Assembly (NCBI GenBank): GCA_951812925.1 | Contig: OX638371.1 | Span: forward strand, 36,430,101-36,494,100 | Length of the DNA stretch: 64,000 nt | Direction of reading: 5' to 3' | DNA from: Calliopum simillimum | Lineage: Eukaryota; Arthropoda; Insecta; Diptera; Lauxaniidae | Part shown: positions 46,353-56,748 of the stretch, in pieces | How the letters are laid out: every line of letters begins with the position of its first letter | Position numbering within the stretch: the first letter of the stretch is position 1 | Notes under the pieces: generated by a model | Databases searched by the model: none | The model's input: the letters and a program-made list of their open reading frames with translations, nothing else | Told to the model about the DNA's origin: nothing | Program-made: the position numbers and the translations under genes

Positions 46353-49300
46353 TTAGTAAGAATTTGAACTAATAAGTTTTCTTTCTTTTAATATTTCAAA
46401 ATATTTCTGAATAAATCGCTTGAAAGCATGTTCTAAGCAAAACATTATGACGCCTGCTAAAATTCCAAATCCGAACATCGATAGTGCATAGCGGCATTCT
46501 GTGAGCCCAATTGAAACGAAACCACCAACACCAGCTTCACATTTGGGTTTTTGTGGAAACCATTTACGTTCTTCCCGATTCATGAGGCCAACTTCACGTT
46601 GCCAGCGTAATCTGAAATGAAACCTCTAAAGTTTCAGAGTACAAAAATACGTATTGATCTAAAACTTACTGTCTGCGAAATAGCTCTTTATATGGAAAAT
46701 TCTTTCGTGCTGGTATTGATATCATCGGCAACTGAAATGGCTCCAATTCTTTAAGACCACATTTCTCTGGCTCACTAAATGTATTGCTTATAATTTGATA
46801 TCCTGCCTGTAGCTCAACCTGATAGGCAAATAAACCGGTACGCATTTTTTCAATACCAAGAGGTGCACGCATGAAAATATGATCACCTTTTGGTGCAATT
46901 TTTTTGCGAAACAAATGATTGGTCACGGGATCAGTTGACTCCTATTTGAAACATTATCTTAGGTAAAGAATTAATTGATCTATTAAGCATACTACTTACA
47001 TTAAAGAAAATTTTATTATATTGCGTATCCTGTACACCAATTTCCAATGGCGATTGTATTAAATCGCTTAAGGAATGTATAGCCTCACTGGGACTTTGAA
47101 GCAACGCTACAATATTCGCCGAAAATGATGTGAATAAAAAAAGTGTAGTCACAAATGTAGTGAATACGATAACACGTGCTGAGATATTGCCAACTGTTAC
47201 ATAGAAACCTTGCTGGCATGCTGCACCCCAAACAAATATCACACAATCCCAAAAGTCCATATCATGGGTATGTGGTGAGAAAAGTAATTCCATGACGAAT
47301 ACCGCTATTGTAAATATCATAATTAGGAGTATCGATAGCCAGACGTCATCTTCGAATGGCATTGCAAATATATTGGCCACAGCCGAAAGTGGTGGCTGGC
47401 GAAACATTATGCCAGCACGTATACGAAATGTTTCGGCCATAAAGTCAACCAATGCAGTGCGTTCCATACGCATAAAAATGGCCATTTGTGCAAAATCTAA
47501 TTCATAACGTTGAAACATTCCCATGAGGCCATCAAAGGATCCGTTTGGCTTGCGCCAGCCGTAGTTGTCCGTTTGCCAGGTGTTGAAACTAACAGTTGGA
47601 ATATAAGAGAACATATGTGTGTAAAGATAAGACTAAACATTGGCCGCCTACCCAATGCCTCTCGTAAAGGTGCCACGGCGATTTGTCTGAATTCACATAG
47701 CTTTTGCTCAGATCATGCTCTTACTGTTCTCAGTGTCTGAGTGAAATTTGGTTAGATTATTTCAAAAAACGCTTATAGATTAGCAGCTTGCCCTCTTGTA
47801 CGAGTTTGCCATGGTTTTGCTCAGAACTTGCTGTTTTAGTGTCTGAATGAAATTTAAGTAGTTGGATTATCTCAAAAAATGTTTTTAGTACATTATTTTG
47901 AAGCTTTTGCTTAGAAGTTGCCTTTACTATTCTTACTGCCTGAGTGAAATTTAGTTGGATTATTTTCAGTGTAGCACTCTGAAGCTTTTGCTTATTTGGG
48001 AGGTGCCACACACCCTCTTGTCCGAGTTCGCCTCGTTATTGCTCAAAGCTTGCGCTTACCGTTCCTAGTATTTATGTGTATTTTGGTTGCATTGTCGTGA
48101 AAATGACTCCTAAAGTTGAATTTTAAATCTATTTTTTATATGGGAGGTAGGCGTGACCGTTGACCGATTTCTCCCATTTTCAATACTACGTGCTAACTCT
48201 GACGATGTGGCAGTGTACCATATTTCATTGAACTTTCTTGCTCCCAAAAACTATTAAACTGATTTCAACGAATAGACAAAGATCCAGACAGACAGACGGA
48301 CACGGCTATATCGACTCAGGAGCTGACGCTGATCAAACATATAAATACATTTTTAAAATATTTAGGCTGAATCGCTAACTATAATTTAGAGATTTTTAAG
48401 ATTAGATTGAAAAACTGTCAAAAGACACTGATTCTCGGCGCTTATACCATCATTCAAGCCCCGTATGTCTTTGTAATAAGGCCTTCCTCTTTTTGCTGGG
48501 TGGATTGGACAAGGGGTAGTAGTAACCTACTTACAAAACTGCTGATAAAGATTTTTTAAGCATTTTCCAAATCAAATTCCTCTTTTCCAAATCAATTCAA
48601 AAATATAGTTCATGTTTGAAAAAACTGTAATGTCTTTTAAGATCGTGAAGAAACTTTCAAAAATACAGCTAATTGAAAATTACACAGGTTTAAAAAAAAA
48701 AAAAATGTCATGGCGTTTTGATCAGACTATGTGTTTCTTAGGGACTTTGACGTCCTGAATCCGAATCCGGTGTCCGTTTTTTTCCAGAACGTCTGAGAAA
48801 ATAGATTTCAAGGTCATATGGAGGTCAAAATAGTCATGTGTCGTTTAGTGATAAATTCGCTAAAATTCTGAAACTGAGTTTTTATCATTGAATTCTTAGT
48901 CCTTAAAAAGAATAAGTGATCAAAAACGGTTTCTCGGACCTAGTTTCGGAGATATAGCTATCGGAAGATCCTGATATAGCTTCTATGAAAACCTCTATAA
49001 GTTTTGAATCACTGGATGGATTTGGAAAATATTGATGTCATATGAAAGGTATTTTGTTTTTGTTGTTGTTGTTGTTGCTGATGTTTTTGTTGCTGATGTT
49101 GTTGTTGCTGATGTTGTTGATGTATTTGTTGTTGTAATTGAAAAATTTCTCAAAACTTCAAAAAAGGTCATATCTCCAAAACTATGAATCCAATTTTATA
49201 GGTTGTCAAAATACCTTTCATATAACACCAATATTTTTTAAGTCCATCCAGGGGTTCTCAACTTATAGAGGTTTTCATTGAAGTTATATACGGATCTTCC

Positions 49301-52300
49301 GATGGCTATATCTCCGAAACTAGGTCCGAGATACCCTTTTTGATCACATATTCTTTTTAAGGACTAAGGATTCAATGATAAAAAATTAGTTTCAGAATTT
49401 TAGCGAATTTATCACTAAACGACACAAGAACCCCATTTTGACCTCCATATGACCTTGAAATCTTTTTTCTCAGACGTTCTGGAAAAAGACGGTCCCAGAT
49501 TCGGATTCAAGACGTCAAAGTTCCTAGGAAACACATAGCCTGATCAAAACGCCATGACATTTTTTTATTTTGTAATCCTGTGTTATGTATCAAATCTGCG
49601 CCAGGTTCCCTTAGTTTCTGCTGGCGTTATTTCTTACATTTTCTAAAATGTTTCTGTTTTCTCATTCGTATTCGTTTAAGTACGTGATTTATGATTTTCA
49701 CTTCACAAATTCGAGTCTATACTGTCAAATCGTTTTGATTCGGGTACATGAACTCCATTCAAATCACTTAAAAAATGAACAACTAGTCCTTTAGTTAAAA
49801 CTTACCTCAAATTCAATTTATTTGCCAACTCTATAGTCAAACGATTATTAACCTTCGATATGGTGTCAATGTGTCTCATGGATAAATCTTCAATATCCGT
49901 GAATAAATCTGGAAATGCAATAACCAGTCCCGTTCTAACCACAGTGCCTTCCAGATTATATCTATAGTTAACTGCTGAGCCAAATTGCTGCAAGGCTGCC
50001 AACATTTCTGATGTGGACGTAAATTGTGTACACACATAACGTTGTTTAATCGGCCGTAATGCATTTACCTTATATATATCAATTAAATCAAATATATCTG
50101 CTTCCACTTTCTCAGATGAACGCAATAAAACTCTGATCTCACTATCCGGAGGTATAAAAATTTGTTCATCATTTAATAATCGCAAATGTTGCAATTCATT
50201 TGTTAGCAGTAACCAAAAACGATTTGGCGTAAAGAAACTCAGTTCAGTTGCGGCAGACCAACGCAAAAGATTTAACGCACAGTCATTGTCGAATTGCAAT
50301 AGCAGGACTCCAGTTTTGGAAGCCAGTGGTGACAGCATAAAGCGAAGGCGACGTGCCGTGCCATTGTCACTGCGAAATGTAATCGGTGGCGAGAAAGGAT
50401 ATGGTGACTTAAAATCTTCATTATCATTCATATAATTGTTGCCATGAAAAATTCGCACGTAAAACCCATTCAGAATGAAATTTTGCATCAAAGAAAGCAG
50501 CTGTTTATGTTTGTTAACGGTGGCTTTAAATTTAAAGTAAAATGAAAATATTGCATATGACTTTAAAATTTTAGAAAATAACGAGATTCACAAAAGAAAT
50601 AAATAACAAAGAAAACAAATAAAAGTTATATCCTTTTGATTTTGGATGAGAGGGGGAAATCCCCATGAATTTTCGTATGAGCATTAATTGAAGAACATAT
50701 CGAGCCTTAACCGCCAAAAAGATTCAACCGACAAAAAAAAAATTTTACAGTACATTGTAGTGCAAAAGTGAAAATTGCTTTCGCTATAACTTCGTAATGG
50801 TACTTTTTACAGCTAGAATTAGAAAATGGTTGGGATCCAGTCGCCAAATGTCACCGCAGCCTACTGTGCTAGCCCTGATAAGACTTGATTAAAAGTCAGT
50901 CCATAGGCACATGGCATTATCGAATGCCATTATGTCCTTTGGAGATATGGAGCCCACCTCAGAGGTAGAGGGGTACGTGATATAAAAGTAACGAAGTCTG
51001 TGTCTTGCTAAGCTGTCACAGTGACATGGAATATGTTCTGCAGTCACCTCTTCTTCATTACAGAATCTACAGAATTCATCCTGTACTAAACCCATGTTGG
51101 AGAGGTGTTTCCTTACTGAGCAATGTCTCATGAGAAATCCGGTAACAATCCGTATGCCTGTCCTGTTTAGCATAAGTAATTGTTTAGTTTTTTGATTGGA
51201 AACATTTGGCATGAATGCTTTAGATTGTCTGTGGCCTATGTGTTATCCCAGCCTTTCTTGAGCAGCCAATTATTTAGGTTTAGTTTAATAAAACTCCAAG
51301 GTGGGCCGCAGAACAAAGAAGGACCTACAAACTGTGTAGATGACCTTTTTCTTGCAAGCTCATCTGCCGTTTCATTACCTTCAATTCCACTGTGTCCAGG
51401 TACCCAAAGGAGGTGAACCTTATTTCGGGAGGCAAGTCTGGTGAGTAGTTGATGGCACTCCCAGAATAACAACTATGTTATTTTAAAAGAGTTTAAGGCT
51501 AATAGTGCCGCTTTGCTGTCTTATAGAATATATATGTTTGTTCCATTAGGAAAACTTTTATCATATTCTCTCAAGCAAAGTACGATTGCATGAACTTCCT
51601 CCTGAAACACAGAGTTTTCTGGACCCTTTCATGCAAATATGTTTTTCTGCGACCTAGCCCCATATACGCCAAACCCAACTCCCTCATCCGTTTCAGCGCC
51701 GTCTGTGTACCAGAGGTGGTAATCACCAACGAACTTAGGTTGCTGCTTTTCCCAGACATTCTTGCTGGGGAATGTTACTTGGAAGTTGTGCAGAAGCACA
51801 GTTATCACTGATAGCGAAGTTTAGACATTTATTGGTATTCAGTTCCTTCCCTAGGGCGGACTGTTTGATAGTTCTTGTCCTTCCTTTCTCTAGTAATATA
51901 AGTTTAGTTGCGAACCTCAGCGCTTCCTTCATTATTTCCAGATGTAAGGGTGGTAGATCAAGCGATATTTCCAAGGCAGCAGTAGGTGTAGTTTGTATCG
52001 CTTCTTTAACTGAAACACAAGCCATTCTTTGTAGTTTACATAGTTTGACTTGCATCGATTTTTGTTGCACTTTTTTATACCATATGGGTGCTCCATAGAT
52101 AATAATAAGCTTGACGATGGAAGTATACGTCCAGAGGCTAACTTTAGGACTGAGTCCCCAGTTTTTACCTAGGAGGCTTCTATTGGTATACAGTGCTGCT
52201 CTTTCTTTCTAGATTGTGTTTTCTAGATGAGGGTTGCAAGTGAGCGTTTCATCGAGAATTACACCAAGATATTTAATCTGCCTGAAGAATGGTATTACTG

Positions 52301-54493
52301 TTCCATTGAGAACGGGTTCCCGAAAGAGTTCTTTTTACAGTTATGAAATTTGCAGGAAAGATGCGTATGGATGCGAGTTATCGATTTCTATCAAAAAACG
52401 GAAATCTGAAATCGTGTCGGTTAAGTCTTTATGGAGGTTAGGGCTCGATATGACTATCCACAAGAAAAAAGCCTTTGCATTTTTATTGTTTGAGTCATTG
52501 TTTCAGAGATATTCTTCAAAAACCAATATTTTGAAATATAAGTTATAGAAGGATATCTCCTAAGCCATAAGTCGTTCGAAGAAAAAGTAATAAAATACCT
52601 AGATTGTGGAGAATGCTATTCTCTAAATAGGGCTTCTTTGATTTTTTTTCATGCCATTTATACCTCATTAAGTTTTGCAGCTTTTTAAATTGATGTATCT
52701 TCCAAACGATGTGTGTTTCGAAAAATAACTTAATAAAGTTTCCTAAACTACATAACTGTTGCACAATATTTTTCTGTAAAAAAAAAACTATAACCTTGTT
52801 ATCTTTTGAAAACTCTTGAAGCTTCTCATAACTAATCAAGAATAATATTTGCAAAAAATACATAAATTAATTTTTTGAAATGCTCTTACCTCCGCCAATA
52901 GTCGGCTAAATCATACGATTTTTTTTTAATAGTTTTGTTTTTTTAAGAAAATTTTTATAAAAATTGCAAAAAGTTTTTTAAACTATTTTTTTATAAAATT
53001 TTCACCTCTCAAAACTAAATTGCTATTTTTATCAATGATCATACTCTTCGATTTTTTTAAAAAAATTTGGAAAAAAACTTTAATGTATAGGTGACAAATT
53101 TTAAAACTATTTTTAGAATGAGCAAACGATGTGATAAATTTTTTTATTAACAAAAAAGTGAGTGAAAGAGGACTAAAACATTCCTCGTTGCCGGAAGAGG
53201 ATAAAAATGTTTACTGACCCCCATTAATTTTTCCTCTCCAATATTTCTTTCAAACATACTACCCCATTTTCTATACCTCTTAAGGGGGCTCTAATTAAAA
53301 ATTTTGATAAAAAGATCAAAAAAATTCCTCATTGCCAGGAGAAGAAAAAAATGTTCACAGACCTTCATTAATTTTTCCTCCCCAACATTTTTCTCGAACA
53401 CACGTACTAGCAATTTTTTCCACCCCTTATTCATATTTCTATCTGAATTTTTATCTATCTTTCTAAATTTTTTTTTTTATCAAAATTTTGTGTGGGGAAT
53501 CCCCTAAGGAGAGAGGGAAAAGGGGTTTTTACATTGGAAAAAATGTGGAAGATGGAAAATTAATGGGGATCGGTGAACATTTTTTCTCTCTCCCGGTAAT
53601 AAGAAATTATCATCAAAATTTTGTATGGAAGCCCCCTTAAGGGGTGGGAAAAAATTGGGTAATACATTTGAGAGAAATCTTGGAAAGGAAAAGTTAGTGG
53701 GGATCGGTGAAAATTTTTACCCTCTTTCAGCAACGAGGAATATTTAGTGATCTTTCACTCACTTTTTTAAAAAAACTGTAAACTTTAAAAAATTTCTAAA
53801 AAGTAGATCCCTTCGTTTGCCCATTCTAAAAATAATTTTAAAATTTGTCAAATACATCAGTTTTTGGAAATTTTTTTTTTTTAAAAAACGAATAGTATAA
53901 CCATTGATAAAAATAGCAATTTAGTTTTGTAAGGTGAACATTTTATAAAAACATAGGTAATTTAAAAAGATTTTTTGAATTTTTTAAAAACACAAAACTT
54001 TTTTTTTTAAAAAAACATGAATTGGCCGACTATTGGCGGAACATTTCATAAAATTAATTAATGTTGTTTTGCAACTTTTTCAGTTTTTAAAAAATATCTG
54101 AATCGGCTTGTTACGTAAGATTAAAAAAATCATGAATAATCATCATAGTCTTAACTATTACAATAAGAAAATACATAGTTGGAATAAATACTACATGCAA
54201 AAGCCAAATGCTATCCGGTTTCGTATGTAATGCCCCTAATATACTTACGCAGAGAATCAAAAGAATTCAGTTGGAAAAGTAATTTAATATATTTTTATCT
54301 TACCAACATCAATAGGACAAACGACTAAGTTTATACTGCGTACGCCATGAAAACGAAAATATTCAATAAAAATCTGTACCAATTTTTCATCAATTTCAAC
54401 TGAGTTTGGCTGATTTTCCTGATTCTGTAAAAAGCCGCTTGCAACTATGACTAATGCCAACAAGCCAATGTTGACCAATAAAAATGACTTCAT
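46353..54493 (-). CDS. Ir75: Ionotropic receptor, Ir75 clade, five exons
   Basis: Exons 54304-54493, 49806-50523, 47000-47588, 46670-46941 and 46353-46611 (minus) join in phases 1, 2, 0 and 2 to a 675-aa protein without stops; donors are GTAAGA or GTAAGT, acceptors AG. Residues 1-22 form a signal peptide, about 23-300 the amino-terminal domain. S1 follows (TDNYGW...SFDGLMG), with R346 where iGluRs bind the ligand alpha-carboxylate. M1 is about 386-406, the pore 415-432 (WGAACQQGF), M2 438-466 (SFSANIVALLQSPS, the SYTANLAAF counterpart). S2 has GVQDTQYNKIFF then ESTDPV, with N494 at the usual Thr position. M3 is about 632-650. GIMFRQPP and the QQG pore mark the Ir75 clade: in Drosophila, Ir8a-partnered olfactory receptors for short carboxylic acids or amines. 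Paralogue (75a/b/c/d) and ligand are unresolved. Introns 3 and 4 are 58 bases; introns 1 and 2 are 3.8 and 2.2 kb through repeat insertion. Confidence 0.93.
47655..48355 (+). repeat. Minisatellite-bearing repeat inside Ir75 intron 2
   Basis: About four units with GGTGCCAC(G/A) and TTTTGCTCAGA are followed by GGGAGGTAGGCGTGACC, a CAGACAGACAGACGGAC run and ATATCGACTCAGGAGCTGAC. The left end is diverged. It is in antisense orientation to the host gene. Confidence 0.75.
48680..49586. repeat. Palindrome, family X (intact copy) in Ir75 intron 2
   Basis: Ends TTACACAGG...ATGTCATGGCGTTTTGATCA on the left and the inverse ...TGATCAAAACGCCATGACAT...CCTGTGTTA on the right. The arms of ~370 bp include AGAACGTCTGAGAAAA and GGTCATATGGAGGTCAAAAT. 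The centre holds a TTG/CTG-type trinucleotide run at about 49058-49132. A related palindrome is at 29838-30432. Confidence 0.85.
49058..49132. repeat. TTG-rich trinucleotide repeat
   Basis: Interrupted TTG runs with GCTGATGT interruptions form the loop of the family X palindrome. Confidence 0.85.
50885..52330 (-). pseudogene. LINE 3' fragment in Ir75 intron 1 (RT end, RNase H, zinc-finger tail)
   Basis: On the minus strand, 52210-52325 reads FRQIKYLGVILD, the RT motif near the thumb. The piece at 51735-52070 continues the RT C-terminal region (KLCKLQRMACVSVKEAIQTT). About 51236-51472 has VHLLWVPGHSGIEGNETADE, the late RNase H block with His and Asp. About 50889-51180 has LNRTGIRIVTGFLMRHCSVR and FCRFCNEEEVTAEH, the C-terminal CCHC-type tail. 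Frames are broken. It lies in the same orientation as the host gene. It is related to the copies at 32.4 and 35.1 kb but not identical. Confidence 0.85.
52863..54062. repeat. 1.2-kb palindrome in Ir75 intron 1
   Basis: The ends carry TCCGCCAATAGTCGGC and the inverse GCCGACTATTGGCGGA. The arms also mirror GATAAAAATAGCAATTTAG, TTAGAATGAGCAAACGA, GTGAGTGAAAGA(G/T) and CCTCGTTGC. Inside each arm a ~110-bp block with CCCCATTAATTTTTCC and CCTTAAGGGG is repeated two to three times. No coding content. Confidence 0.8.
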
Positions 54494-55150
54494 TTGTTTC
54501 TTTTTTGATTTTATTATGATTCTAATGCAACTAACTGAAAAACCTGTTCTGAAATATGTCTGTGCATGATTTCTTAAGTTTATATACCTTTTTCTTGCCA
54601 TGGATTTGATAATGGAAAAGGTGTTGACTAATGACACCAGATAATTGCTGTTTTTATTGCGGCAATGATATCTATGGAATCGATTTAAAAGTAAACCATT
54701 AAATAATTTTGCGTAATAATAAAATGTGCGTAACAATTGCACTCTTAAAAAAATATTGCAAGGATACTTAAAAGAATACAGGGCAAGATATTGTGCTAGT
54801 GTTAGAACTGCAAGCATACAAAATAGAGAATCAATTAAAGCAGTGGTCGGCAAGGTGCGGTTCAATAGCCTCCTCTTGCGGCCCACGACTGTTTTGTAAA
54901 AAGTCTTATCATTCGGTATTATTTTAAAGTATTTATGGCACTTACAACGTAATTAATATCAATATCTGAAAAAATAACCCTCTAATTCGAGCTCAGTGTA
55001 ATTAAATGCCATGGCTATTAAACGTATATGTAAGTACCCAAAATTATGAAAAAAATTAATTTTGCTATTGTACTATGTAGCAGTCCAAGCTTGTCTGGGT
55101 AAGATACCTAGGTGCCCAGATTTTAAATCCAAATGAAAAAATTAATCCCA

Positions 55151-56748
55151 CGGAGTGTTTCTTTGCGTTATCGACCAAGATTCGACTTGACATCTCCGAT
55201 TTCTATGAAAATTGGTTAAAAGTTAGTATTTGACACACATATTACTGAGGTAAAATGATTTTTCGAAATTCCGAAAATTTTCAAGATGGCGACCATAGGA
55301 AGTTCGATCCAGCCTTTGGATACTCCCATATTTGAAAATTTATAGATCCTCGGCTTTTTAACCGATTTTAATGAAATTTTCATGGTTTTTGTAGAAAAGT
55401 ATGAGCTTTTGAAAAAAATATTTACACTGAAAAAATAATTTTTTTTTGTCGAAAAATATCTTTTTTCTTTTTCAAAGCCAATTTGGGGCTTGGAGCACCC
55501 TTTTTATTTTTTTTTTTTCAAATATTTTTATTCAAAAGTAAATTTTATTACAATTATTTTTCAGCCCTCAAAACTGTGGTTTTACGGTTATTATGTTATG
55601 AGCTTTTGAAGCTGTATAATGTTGTGTTTATCATAATTCGTTGGTGCGGGTGCGCTACCATACAGGGCTGCCACCGTCCGGATGATATTTTATCTTCAGG
55701 GAACTTTAGTGAAATTTTTTCATACAATTTTTTGGATAAAGGGGTCAAAAAGACATATGAAAATGGGATATAATGGGTAAAGATGTTCTAAAAATTGTTC
55801 CTTGCCTGATTTCATGTTTACTTTCTGGAACACATTAACCCATTGTGTCGCGTTTCTATGTGTTTTATTGACCCTTTTATGTGAGGGCGCTACCATACAG
55901 GGCTGCCACCGACCGCACGGTTTTTTTCTTCAGTGAACCTTAGTGAAATTTTTCATAAATTTTTTTTTGGAATATTTTAACCCATTATAACCAAGTTTTT
56001 GGATAAAAGAGTCAAAAAGACCCTTTAAACGAGATATAATGGGTTAATATGTTGTGAAAGGTTAACATGCAATCAAGCAAGGAAAAATTTTTTAGAACAT
56101 CTTAACCCATTATATCCCGTTTTTGTGGGTATTTTGACCCCTTTATCCAAAAACTTGGTTATAATGGGTTAAAATATTCCACAAAAAAATTTTTATGAAA
56201 AATTTCACTAGGGTTCACTGAAGAAAAAATACCATCCGGACGGTGGCAGCCCTGTATGGTAGCGCAACCGCACCAACGAATTATGATAAACACAACATTA
56301 TACAGCTTCAAAAGCTCATAACTTAATAACCGTAAAACATACCACAGTTTTGAGGGCTGAAAAATAATTGTAATAAAATTTACTTTTAAATAAAAATATT
56401 TAAAAAAAAAAAATAAAAAAGGTGCTCCAAGCCCCAAATTGGCTTTGAAAAAGAAAAAAAGATTTTTTTCGACCAAAAATAAATTTTTTTTCAGTGTAAT
56501 TATTTTTTTTTCAAAAGCTCATACTTTTCTACAGAAATTCTGAAAATTTCATTAAAATCGGTTAAAAAGCCGAGGAGCTATAAATTTTCAAATATGGGAG
56601 TATCCAAAGGCTGGATCGAACTTCCTATGGCCGCCATCTTGAAAATTTTTGGAATTTTGGTAAATCATTTTACCCCAGTAATATGTGTGTCAAATACTAA
56701 CTTTTCGCCAATTTTCATAGAAATTTCGATAACGCAAAGAAACACTCG
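55151..56748. repeat. 1.6-kb near-perfect palindrome
   Basis: The left end GAGTGTTTCTTTGCGTTATC is mirrored by GATAACGCAAAGAAACACTC on the right. Long arms match at high identity (for instance GGAAGTTCGATCCAGCC and its inverse). The left arm carries GCGCTACCATACAGGGCTGC twice (about 55651 and 55888); the right carries it once inverted (about 56255), so one arm has an extra duplicated segment. Open frames inside are the same palindrome read on both strands. Confidence 0.88.

Noticed and set aside
55483..56476. Two ORFs reading GLGAPFLFFF...IIRWCGCATIQGCHRP
   Set aside because: They are the two arms of one palindrome read on opposite strands, rich in poly-Phe from T tracts; not a gene pair.
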